64,000 nt of DNA from Fen-999 sp041480065. Lineage in GTDB: Bacteria > Pseudomonadota > Gammaproteobacteria > Burkholderiales > Rhodocyclaceae. Shown one piece after another: positions 1-6,649 of this stretch. The stretch's first letter is position 1; the number at the start of each line of letters is the position of its first letter. Where the stretch lies: contig JBGOZF010000019.1 of assembly GCA_041480065.1 (NCBI GenBank), forward strand, positions 1 to 64,000, read 5' to 3'. Below the pieces are notes generated by a model, which saw only the letters and a program-made list of their open reading frames with translations, ran no database searches and was not told the origin of the DNA. A program made the translations under genes and the position numbers.

Positions 1-19
1 GACTTCCTGAAGCAGCTTT

Positions 20-148
20 GATTATGTGGACAACAAAACGTCCGCCAACCTGTGCCTATCAGCCGTTGGCGGGCTCCTACAGCATCAACTCCGCATAATC
101 GAGCAGTCTTCATAATCGGCCTTATGTGGAGCGCTACATAAAGCCGAT
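20..148. repeat. Nested inverted repeats, possible recombination site or element end
   Basis: Three inverted repeats are packed into 129 bases. An outer pair, GATTATGTGGA (20-30) and TCCGCATAATC (90-100), matches at 10 of 11 positions. It encloses a perfect pair, CCGCCAAC (42-49) and GTTGGCGG (65-72). A third has arms 115-127 and 136-148 with a single mismatch (121/142). TTATGTGGA occurs at 22-30 and again at 122-130, exactly 100 bases apart, and CATAATCG occurs at 94-101 and 111-118. Such spaced short arms resemble tyrosine-recombinase sites or the ends of recombinase-carrying insertion elements. No recombinase gene is in view, so the identity is inference. Confidence 0.5.
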
Positions 149-357
149 CACGAGCCGCAACTTGTTGAACCCCGCCAAACGACAGCTCCGGTTTGTTTCG
201 AGGCTGCGTCGTCGCTCTAGTGCTCTGTCCAATGCGTATAATATATACGCGGATGTCCTAATGGACAAAGCCCAAACGGAACGGCATAGACCGCGCGGCA
301 GCGCCTGGACATTGCGATCGCCAGGCGCGGCATCGACGCTTTCAGGAGATACGGCTT

Positions 358-855
358 ATGGCAAACGAGAACATGCGCATGAGCGCGGCGGGAATCGCCG
401 CCCTGCATCAGTACGAACACGTGGTACTACACTATTATCCCGACCAGGCGGGCAACTGCACCTACGGCATCGGCACCCTCGCGCATCTCGGCCCCTGCAC
501 GCCGGAAGAATTGCAGCGGCCCGTCACCTTGGCGCAGGTCGATGCAGCCTTGGCGACGCGGGTTGCCGACGCCGAGAATACCGTCCGGCGCAACGTGCGC
601 AATCAGCAACTCACGCAGGCGCAATTCGACGCGCTGGTGAGTTTCACCTACAACCTGGGCGGACGCGGCGCGACCCCCGTGTTGCAGACAGCCGACCCGG
701 GCCAGATGGGGCAGGTCGCGCAAGAGATGGGCCAATACGTGTATGTACACCCGTTTCGGAATGGACGCCGCCAGCCCGCCGTGCGCTCCCAAGGTCTGGC
801 CAGTCGTCGCCGTAACGAAGCCGCTCCGTTCCAGCAACCGGGAGCGGGGCGATGA
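358..855 (+). CDS. Phage-type lysozyme (GH24 endolysin family)
   Basis: A 165-residue protein predicted to cleave the MurNAc-GlcNAc bond of peptidoglycan. The GH24 catalytic triad spacing E-8x-D-5x-T is exact: Glu20, Asp29 and Thr35. The family signature FTYNLGG lies further on, and a GLASRRRNEAAPF segment near the end matches the usual C-terminal helix. The region before that helix is short and the last residues look ragged. No signal peptide is visible, so export would need a holin, a secretion system or lysis. A good ribosome site (AGGAGAT) lies 8 bases before the ATG. The stop overlaps the next start as ATGA. It may be a prophage endolysin or an antibacterial effector; no phage genes are nearby. 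Confidence 0.85.
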   Translation: MANENMRMSAAGIAALHQYEHVVLHYYPDQAGNCTYGIGTLAHLGPCTPEELQRPVTLAQVDAALATRVADAENTVRRNVRNQQLTQAQFDALVSFTYNLGGRGATPVLQTADPGQMGQVAQEMGQYVYVHPFRNGRRQPAVRSQGLASRRRNEAAPFQQPGAGR

Positions 856-1286
856 AGCCAGTCATCGGAATATTGCTCGCGCTGCTCGGTTGCATCGCGC
901 ACGCCTATGCGGCGGATGCCAGCGATTATTTCGGGCGCTGGCGTGTCGCGGCGGTTGCGGACTACGCGAAAGTGGCCTCGGTCAGCGATGCGAAGGCGAA
1001 GCGCAAGATTGGCGGCAACCTCGTCATGTCAGCGGACGTTGTGACGTTCGATCATCGCACGTGCAAGCCGCAGTACGTGCTATCGACGGTCGATCCCGAA
1101 AAGGACCTTGAAGACGGATACCGGATCACGAACCAGACGCTCAAACTACCGAACCCCGTCGTGCTCATCGACACCGCCTGCCAGCGCAATCGCTTCATCT
1201 ATGTCGTCAACCCGAAGCAGGTCGTTATCGAACAATCGGGCGTGTTCTATCGGGCTGATCGCGTCGACGTTTCCGAAGGCAAGTAG
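852..1286 (+). CDS. Exported small protein paired with the lysozyme
   Basis: A 144-residue protein with a clear Sec signal peptide (about residues 1-20, ending AHAYA) and a mature part rich in beta-strand-like segments. I do not recognise a named family. The mature protein begins with FGRWRV and has two cysteines that could pair in the periplasm. Its start codon overlaps the lysozyme stop by four bases, so the two are almost certainly co-translated. That layout, cell-wall enzyme followed by periplasmic protein, is what a lysozyme effector with its immunity or inhibitor protein would look like. This role is inference; a structural lipocalin-like periplasmic protein is an alternative. Confidence 0.7.
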   Translation: MKPVIGILLALLGCIAHAYAADASDYFGRWRVAAVADYAKVASVSDAKAKRKIGGNLVMSADVVTFDHRTCKPQYVLSTVDPEKDLEDGYRITNQTLKLPNPVVLIDTACQRNRFIYVVNPKQVVIEQSGVFYRADRVDVSEGK

Positions 1287-1870
1287 CCTCGTGCCGCAGC
1301 GAACGCCTGTCTCACATCCGGCGCGGGCGCTCGTCGCATGATCGCGCCTCTTCGCGTGCGACCCCGATTCGGACGGGGCGAGGGCGCTTTAGACGCCGCC
1401 GCTGGCGGTCAGTGACGCTTTCGGGTTCCCCCTGAAGCAGAACTTAACGGAGCGACATCTGAAAACGCAGAGGACGGCTTCGGGAAGGAAACCGGTCGCA
1501 GGATTTGCTGAGGCCATAGTTCCATTGTGGGCACGCTGCCGACGTAGCCTGAACGAAGGACCTGCCGTTCGACGCGATTTCCGAGTCTACGACCGGTAAC
1601 CGCCACGCTGCGGCCATTGGCGAATGCACCCGCGACCGGCGGCAAAGGCCGAACTGCCGAACGCCGCCCCCAAAGCCGCAATCATGCACGCTTGGCCCGA
1701 ACCGCCGGGCATCGTGGACGACAGGCGGGTGATGCGATTGATGCCTGTCAGAGCGCCGAAGGTTCAGTCCTCGCTGGCGAGGAACCCGATCTGGCCACTG
1801 CCGATGAAGCGGCCGCGGGGGTCCGCCAGGCCAGCGCGTCCTGAATCGCCTGACGACAGTCACCGTCCAA
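1287..1870. other. Eroded intergenic region
   Basis: No intact gene is convincing here. On the minus strand there are protein-like scraps in different frames, including a short signal-peptide-like stretch (MIAALGAAFGSSAFA) followed in another frame by residues running to about 1444. This suggests a frameshifted exported protein, but the evidence is weak. Confidence 0.4.
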
Positions 1871-3838
1871 TCAGTACAACTGGATGGCCATGTCGAAGTG
1901 CCAGGTCCGGCGGATTTCGACCACGTCGTACTGGCGGGCCAGTCCCGGCGGGAACGCTTGGTAGGGCACATGGCTTTGCACGATGCGCCGTATCGCTTCA
2001 TCGACTTCCGCCACGCCAGTGGAGAGAACGAAGGTCACTGTCTCCACGGATCCGTCGCTTCGGACAGCCACGGTCACCATGGGATCGGTATGAGGCCGCT
2101 TCGCCACTTCACGGACCGTGTCGACAGGCGTGTTGAGCTGGATCTTCCGGGCCCACGCCTCCGCGTAGTCGGCGAGTTCAGCGTTGGGGTGGCCACGCCC
2201 CCATAGCCTGACCCGACGTGCGGTGCTCAACGAGAGGGGTAGCCTGGAAGGCGAGCGAGCGGAATTCGAGGCTGCTTCACGCCGGGCGGCTTCCTCTTCG
2301 AGCTGACGTCCCATGGCGCGACGCCGCGCATCCCGTCTTGCGTCTTCCTCTTGTTCCGCCAGGACGTGCGCGGCTTCCAGTCGTGCGGCCTCCCCGCGCG
2401 CCGCTTCCTGTCGAGCTGCCTCCTGACCCTGCGCTTCCAGCTTCGCCGCCGCTAATCGTGCGCCCTCCTGGCGTTCGGCTTCCAGTCGTGCGGCCTCGGC
2501 GCGTGCCGCTTCCTGACGAGATGCTTCCTGACCCTGTGCTTCCAGCTTTGCCGCTGCCAATCGCGCGGCTTCCTGCCGTTCGGCCTCCAGTCGTGCGGCC
2601 TCGACGCTTGCCGTTTCCTGACGAACTGCCTCCTGACGCTGGGCCTCCTGCTTTGCCGCCGCCTGTCGCGCGGCCTCCTGGCGTTCGGCCTCCTGGCGTT
2701 CGGCCTCCAGTCGTGCGGCCTCGACGCGCGCTGCTTCCTGACGAGTGGCCTCCCGACGCTGCGCCTCCAGCTTTGCCGCCGCCTGTCGCGCGGCCTCCTG
2801 GCGTTCAGCCTTCAGTCGTGCGGCCTCGACGCGCGCCGCTTCCTGGCGAGTGGCCTCCTGACGCTGCGCCTCAAGCTTTGCCGCCGCCGTTCGTGCGGCC
2901 TCGGCGCGCGCCGCTTCCTGACGAGCGGCCTCCAGTTGCGCGGCATTAACCCGCGCCGCCTCCAACTGGTCCGCCTGTCGTTGTGCCTCGTGCTCCGATG
3001 GATCGGGCTTGGCCACTTCAACGGCTTGCTCCCGCACCTCTGGTTCGGCTTGCTTCTGCGCTACCTCGCTGGCATCTTGAGGAGCCGGCATCACGGTCTC
3101 CGTGGTCGAAGCGCTTGGTGCAACCGCGGTGACAAGCGTTGGCGCTGGTGGAGGGGGCGGCACGACGAACGCGGGCTCGTCGGACCGCTCCATGGCGATC
3201 ACTGCCACCGCAGGGGTCGGCGCGGGCGCCGCGTTACCGGACCCTTCGGTGCGCAAAGACGCTTTCGCAGGAACCGTAGCGGTCGCGACATCTGGCGCTG
3301 GTTCAGCCTTGGCCGTCGCTTCGGGCACGATCGTTTCTGCCGTCCGGCCCGGGGGTGGGGCAGAGGACTCGGATGGTGTCGGGGCCGGCCCACCGGCAAC
3401 GGGCTGCTCGATCGATGCCTGCTGCAGCGGCTCCTTGACCGACCTACCCGCAGGCTCGGCAGCTGCGACCTGCGCCGGCATGAGCACGACGCGTAGATTT
3501 GGCGCCTCGATCCATCGCGCTTGCCAGGGGAAGGCGAAGCCCGGAAACCCAAATTCCTGGTCACCGAAGGTCAAGCTCAACAGCAGCGCGTGAATGAGCA
3601 GGGAGAGCAGGAATGCGAGAGTCAGCCGCCTGCGTTCAGCGCTGGTGCGTTGGTGCGGCAGCTGGCCGCAGTCGGCGGCTTCCGGAGATGGCGCCGGCTT
3701 TGGCTCGGATGGCTGCGTCGGCGCGGCGCTGGAACCTACCGAACCCAAGCGCGCTCCGCCGTCGCTGCCCGGGCACTGCCATTGGCGCCAAGCGGGAAGG
3801 CCCCCCGCCCCGTGCGACTGGCGACCTGACAGGCCCAC
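1871..3838 (-). CDS. TonB C-terminal domain protein with Ala/Glu-rich coiled coil
   Basis: A large cytoplasmic-membrane-anchored protein of up to 655 residues. One transmembrane helix (about residues 73-92, LTLAFLLSLLIHALLLSLTF) follows an arginine-rich stretch, as in TonB. It is followed by a proline/alanine-rich linker, a long charged coiled coil of EAARQEAAR-type repeats (about 285-510), and a C-terminal TonB-like fold of about 100 residues carrying VAVRSDGSVETV. TonB proteins couple inner-membrane energy to outer-membrane receptors. This one lacks ExbB/ExbD neighbours and is over twice the length of classical TonB, so it may be a TolA/TonB-like spacer protein. The GTG at 3838 is only the longest possible start; the 70 residues before the helix look unlike a natural leader. 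Confidence 0.75.
   Translation of the reverse strand: MGLSGRQSHGAGGLPAWRQWQCPGSDGGARLGSVGSSAAPTQPSEPKPAPSPEAADCGQLPHQRTSAERRRLTLAFLLSLLIHALLLSLTFGDQEFGFPGFAFPWQARWIEAPNLRVVLMPAQVAAAEPAGRSVKEPLQQASIEQPVAGGPAPTPSESSAPPPGRTAETIVPEATAKAEPAPDVATATVPAKASLRTEGSGNAAPAPTPAVAVIAMERSDEPAFVVPPPPPAPTLVTAVAPSASTTETVMPAPQDASEVAQKQAEPEVREQAVEVAKPDPSEHEAQRQADQLEAARVNAAQLEAARQEAARAEAARTAAAKLEAQRQEATRQEAARVEAARLKAERQEAARQAAAKLEAQRREATRQEAARVEAARLEAERQEAERQEAARQAAAKQEAQRQEAVRQETASVEAARLEAERQEAARLAAAKLEAQGQEASRQEAARAEAARLEAERQEGARLAAAKLEAQGQEAARQEAARGEAARLEAAHVLAEQEEDARRDARRRAMGRQLEEEAARREAASNSARSPSRLPLSLSTARRVRLWGRGHPNAELADYAEAWARKIQLNTPVDTVREVAKRPHTDPMVTVAVRSDGSVETVTFVLSTGVAEVDEAIRRIVQSHVPYQAFPPGLARQYDVVEIRRTWHFDMAIQLY
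2381..2950 (-). repeat. 105-bp coding tandem repeat (35-residue coiled-coil units)
   Basis: The segment TCGTGCGGCC recurs at 2381, 2486, 2591, 2711, 2816 and 2891. Most intervals are 105 bases; one is 120, from an extra five codons, and the last is 75. All intervals are multiples of 15 bases (five residues), so the repeat stays in frame and encodes EAARLEAERQEA-type coiled coil. Length variation between strains by slippage or recombination is likely. Confidence 0.85.
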
Positions 3839-4397
3839 CGGTCATGACCTTGCCAATGCACATGGGAGACACTCGTGAACCGCATCCGCTCTATTTCCTT
3901 TTCCGCGCCGGTAAGACCAGGGCGTCGATTATCACGGTTCCGAACGAACCGTCGACGTACGGGGAGCCATTGCGCACCGAACGAGGAGCCCGGCGCGCTT
4001 CGCCCGGGCCCGAGGATATCACCCGTGCTTTGGCGACAACACCCCCATCCCCACAAACGCAGCCCTCACGCACGGTCGAACCCGCGCTCCACCCGCGCCA
4101 GTCCTACCAGGCAGGCGCCGCCAAACCACGTTGTGATCACATGCGCATGCAGTGCAGACGGTCCGAATCATGGAGCGATACATCGACGGGGGGCCGTCGA
4201 ACGCTGTCCACGCTGGTTAGTCAGTGCCTCGACGACTGGATCGATGAGAACCGGGCTGCACCCGATTCAGTGGGCACGAAGGTCAGCTTCGAGGTGAGGT
4301 CGTCGCCTTCAGCCAGCGCCCTCTCTGGCCGACAAGTCGGCAGTGGAGCTCTCGCCCGGCAGATCCTCGGTCAAGGATACTGCAGCGCAAGTGCCTA
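3839..4397. other. Region without a confident gene
   Basis: Open frames exist on both strands, but none shows a recognisable domain, a good ribosome site or consistent codon bias. A plus-strand frame contains the protein-like stretch LVSQCLDDWIDENRAAPDSV near 4210-4270, which could be a relic. Otherwise I see nothing. Confidence 0.4.
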
Positions 4398-4823
4398 TCA
4401 GTCAGGCCCAACCATCGGGCACGACAGAACCTGCCGTTCCGGGAGCGGAGAGTTCTTCCAACCGGGCGCAGCCAGATTCTGGAAGGCATCGAGCGATTGA
4501 TATCCGGTCACATTCCAACCTGGCCCGCTCGTATGTTCGACCTCGACAACCGCGTACCGGCAATGCTTACTGCGTACCTTCAACCGATAGGCGATTCGCC
4601 GGCGACCTGGCGAGACGTCCTCTTCCAGGACTTCGTAGCCAGTGGGCTTGCACACACTGAAGCTCGAATTCCACTCGATCGTATTGGCGCGGATGTGAAG
4701 ACCGCCGGAACATGCCCGGCCGGTACCGCCGAACGTGCCCGTGAACGGCTTGTCGGCGGCGAGTGCCGGCGCCGCCGCCATCGCGATACACAGCAACCAG
4801 CAGCCGTTTCTCACGGCGCGCAT
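4398..4823 (-). CDS. Exported protein of unknown function (possible immunity-type)
   Basis: A 141-residue protein with a textbook signal peptide ending APALAA after about 20 residues. The mature part starts KPFTGTFGGTGRACSGG and holds four cysteines, which suggests disulfides in the periplasm. The family is not recognised. I chose the ATG at 4823 because it begins the signal peptide and has an AAGG ribosome site about 8 bases upstream; a longer frame exists. It overlaps by 13 bases the end of a broken LysM-domain reading frame on the same strand, so it was probably translated with a peptidoglycan-binding partner. An inhibitor or immunity role is inferred from that pairing only. Confidence 0.7.
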   Translation of the reverse strand: MRAVRNGCWLLCIAMAAAPALAADKPFTGTFGGTGRACSGGLHIRANTIEWNSSFSVCKPTGYEVLEEDVSPGRRRIAYRLKVRSKHCRYAVVEVEHTSGPGWNVTGYQSLDAFQNLAAPGWKNSPLPERQVLSCPMVGPD

Positions 4824-4990
4824 AGCGCGGCCTTCCGGAATCTCAGCAGTTGGCCCGGGTGCAAAATGTGTGCTGTCGGATTGAGTCTTCTGAGCGTCTC
4901 GACGGTGGTGCCGCGCTCCCCGGAAATTCTGTCGAGGCTGCGACAGCATGGGCGAGTTGTTCGCCTACTACGCCGCCCTCCAGTCCGGTC
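4811..4990 (-). pseudogene. LysM-domain protein, 3' remnant, frameshifted
   Basis: The end of this frame reads as a LysM peptidoglycan-binding motif: LDRISGERGTTVETLRRLNP, then ILHPGQLLRF, then the stop at 4811. The residues usually found just before (H-x-V then a turn) are present but in another frame (GEQLAHAVAAS), so the gene appears to carry a frameshift near 4945. The N-terminal part is missing: a terminator and another gene begin only 50-150 bases upstream. It looks like the last piece of a cell-wall-binding enzyme or effector whose partner gene, 4398-4823, survived. Confidence 0.5.
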
Positions 4991-5046
4991 AATCGGAGGC
5001 AGGACTTGAAACCGCTCACGCCGTAGGGAAAGTGGCACGATGCAAA

Positions 5047-5072
5047 AAGGGCCGGGCGATTGCCCGGCCCTT
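5047..5072 (-). terminator. Intrinsic terminator for the PEP-CTERM gene
   Basis: A perfect 11-bp GC-rich stem (AAGGGCCGGGC) with a 4-base loop. Read on the minus strand it ends in a run of five T, 67 bases after the stop of the PEP-CTERM gene. Read on the plus strand it is followed by a weaker T run, so it may also work in that direction. Confidence 0.9.
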
Positions 5073-5138
5073 CTTTGTAGAACCTTCAATTCGGAGAAGG
5101 CCCCGCATGCTTAGCGGCACCTTCTCGAATCGTCGGGA

Positions 5139-5663
5139 TCAGCCCCGCAAGCGCCGCCGCGCGATCACGCCCAACAGGCCGAGACCGGCAAGCATCATGG
5201 CGTAGCTTTCAGGTTCCGGCACAGCCGCCGAGGCGGTATACGCGTAGGACGACGGGCTCGGACCCGTCGCCGTACCGGACACCTTGAAGTAGTAATAACC
5301 TTCCACCAGCGGGCCGCCGTTGGTGATGTAGTCACCGGAGCCGATGGTGGCATACAGCGCAAACGTCGTACTGCCGGGTTGAGCGTGGAAGAGATCCACC
5401 GTCAGGCCGGTGATGTTGGACCCATCCACCTTGGGCTGGTCGGCGATCGTACCCAAACCACTCCAAATGTCATCTGCCGAACCCAGGACCGAGAACTTGA
5501 GCTGATCCGTGAAGGAACCCACATCGTGTTGAATGAACCCGGAGGCGAAATAGGTTTCGCCCGATACGTTTGCCACGTTGCCAAAGTCCAGGACCACGTC
5601 GTTGGCTGAGGCGCTGGCCATGGCGATGAGGCCAAGCGCTGCCACAAGTGCCTTCAATTTCAT
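5139..5663 (-). CDS. PEP-CTERM sorting-domain protein, FxDxF-like
   Basis: A 174-residue exported protein. It has an N-terminal signal peptide (MKLKALVAALGLIAMASASA) and a classic PEP-CTERM tail: VPEPESYAMML, a hydrophobic helix, then RRR. Such proteins are sorted and cleaved by exosortase (EpsH), usually together with exopolysaccharide or biofilm matrix export. A GSFTDQLKF segment resembles the FxDxF motif of a named PEP-CTERM subgroup. The start at 5663 has a strong GGAGG ribosome site; an upstream in-frame start is poorer. No exosortase lies in the window, so sorting must rely on genes elsewhere. The gene stands alone, with its own terminator. Confidence 0.93.
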   Translation of the reverse strand: MKLKALVAALGLIAMASASANDVVLDFGNVANVSGETYFASGFIQHDVGSFTDQLKFSVLGSADDIWSGLGTIADQPKVDGSNITGLTVDLFHAQPGSTTFALYATIGSGDYITNGGPLVEGYYYFKVSGTATGPSPSSYAYTASAAVPEPESYAMMLAGLGLLGVIARRRLRG

Positions 5664-5805
5664 AAAGACCTCCGAAAAGAAGAGGGAAAACCTCCCACCG
5701 GGCACGAACCTTGGTTGCAGTCGCGCTGGTAATCTACGTTGCCGCGAGGATTCGAGTCAATGATCCGATCGAGCTAAACCGAAGGTGGTATGACGGACGG
5801 AGTAG

Positions 5806-5946
5806 TGGCGACTCGCCTGGCGCAAGTCACGTGGCTTGGCGTCGCTGGGTAACCAGCTTGTGATTGTCTTCACTGAGAACGCCAGAGACGAAGACATCGT
5901 TCGATTCGTCCGTGAGATTCCGGCCCTGTTGGCGGAAGCGCAGTAG
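5806..5946 (+). pseudogene. Orphan C-terminal reading frame, likely gene relic
   Basis: This open frame encodes a natural-looking tail (LVIVFTENARDEDIVRFVRE, then IPALLAEAQ and stop). It has no ATG, only weak TTG/GTG candidates and no ribosome site. A stop at 5803-5805 blocks extension upstream. I do not recognise the family. It may be the 3' end of a deleted gene. Confidence 0.3.
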
Positions 5947-5975
5947 CTGGCATGGCAGTTTGCGAGCGCGTGCGC

Positions 5976-6638
5976 CTACCCTCGCGCCACCGCGGTGACG
6001 ACATAGCGAAGCGGCCCGCCGGTGCGCAGGGCGTCGAAGGGCCAGCAGGTAATCAGGGTCAGGCGTGTCGGGCCGGAGGGATCGAGTGGCGAGAGGTCGG
6101 TCTTGTCGGTCACGCGCGTTTCGGTCACGCGGTAGGCCTGCCAGCGGCCGTCCGGCCGTTGCACGCGCAGTTCGTCGCCGACATGCACATCCTTGAGGAA
6201 GCGCAGATGGGTGTCACGGTGGCCGCCGATGACGCTGTTGCCGGCCGTGCCCGGCTCTGCGGTGCCATAGACGTGGCCGGGGCCGAAGGCGAGCGCGCGG
6301 CCGTCGGCCCCGGCGAGAACAAAGAGGTCGACGTCACGCTCAGCCATGATCAGGCGGGCGACCGGCCAGGTGTCGGCCCAGGGCCAGGGCTTGACGGCCT
6401 TGGCACCCGCCAGCGTCTGAGTCCAGGCGCGCTGCATCAGTACCTGCGCGAGTTCGGCCTTGGCCTTGATGTAGCCAGCCTGCCCGGCATGCCAGAGGCC
6501 GAAGGCCAGCAGCAGGAGAGCGGCGACGCGCAGCCAGCGCCGTTGCCGCCGGCCGGCCACCGGCCTGGCCTCTTGCGGCCAGGCGCATTCGACGCCGAGC
6601 GGGACTCCGTAGTCGTCGATGAAGCTCGTCGCGCTCAT
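5976..6638 (-). CDS. Class GN sortase
   Basis: A 220-residue sortase of the type found in Gram-negative proteobacteria. A single N-terminal membrane helix (about 36-52) follows an RRQRRW stretch. The catalytic residues are in place: His140 in GGHRDTH, Cys198 in TLITCWPF, and Arg211 in GGPLRYVV. It should cleave and anchor the protein made by the adjacent upstream gene, 11 bases away on the same strand. I chose the ATG at 6638 because longer forms of the frame run into that gene. Dedicated one-enzyme/one-substrate pairs of this kind are the family norm; the final acceptor of the attached protein is unknown. Confidence 0.93.
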   Translation of the reverse strand: MSATSFIDDYGVPLGVECAWPQEARPVAGRRQRRWLRVAALLLLAFGLWHAGQAGYIKAKAELAQVLMQRAWTQTLAGAKAVKPWPWADTWPVARLIMAERDVDLFVLAGADGRALAFGPGHVYGTAEPGTAGNSVIGGHRDTHLRFLKDVHVGDELRVQRPDGRWQAYRVTETRVTDKTDLSPLDPSGPTRLTLITCWPFDALRTGGPLRYVVTAVARG

Positions 6639-6649
6639 GGCCGCCTGCC

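Noticed and set aside
1444..2001. 185-residue frame on the minus strand
   Set aside because: Overlaps the end of the TonB-domain gene out of frame; only its last third looks natural, so I kept it as an eroded region.
2218..2949. Proline-rich repeat protein on the plus strand
   Set aside because: It is the mirror image of the coiled-coil repeat of the TonB-domain gene; the repeats stay in frame because of their 15-base unit, not because of selection.
3613..4500. 295-residue frame on the plus strand
   Set aside because: Mixed composition, no ribosome site and overlap with the opposite-strand genes at both ends; only a short stretch is protein-like.
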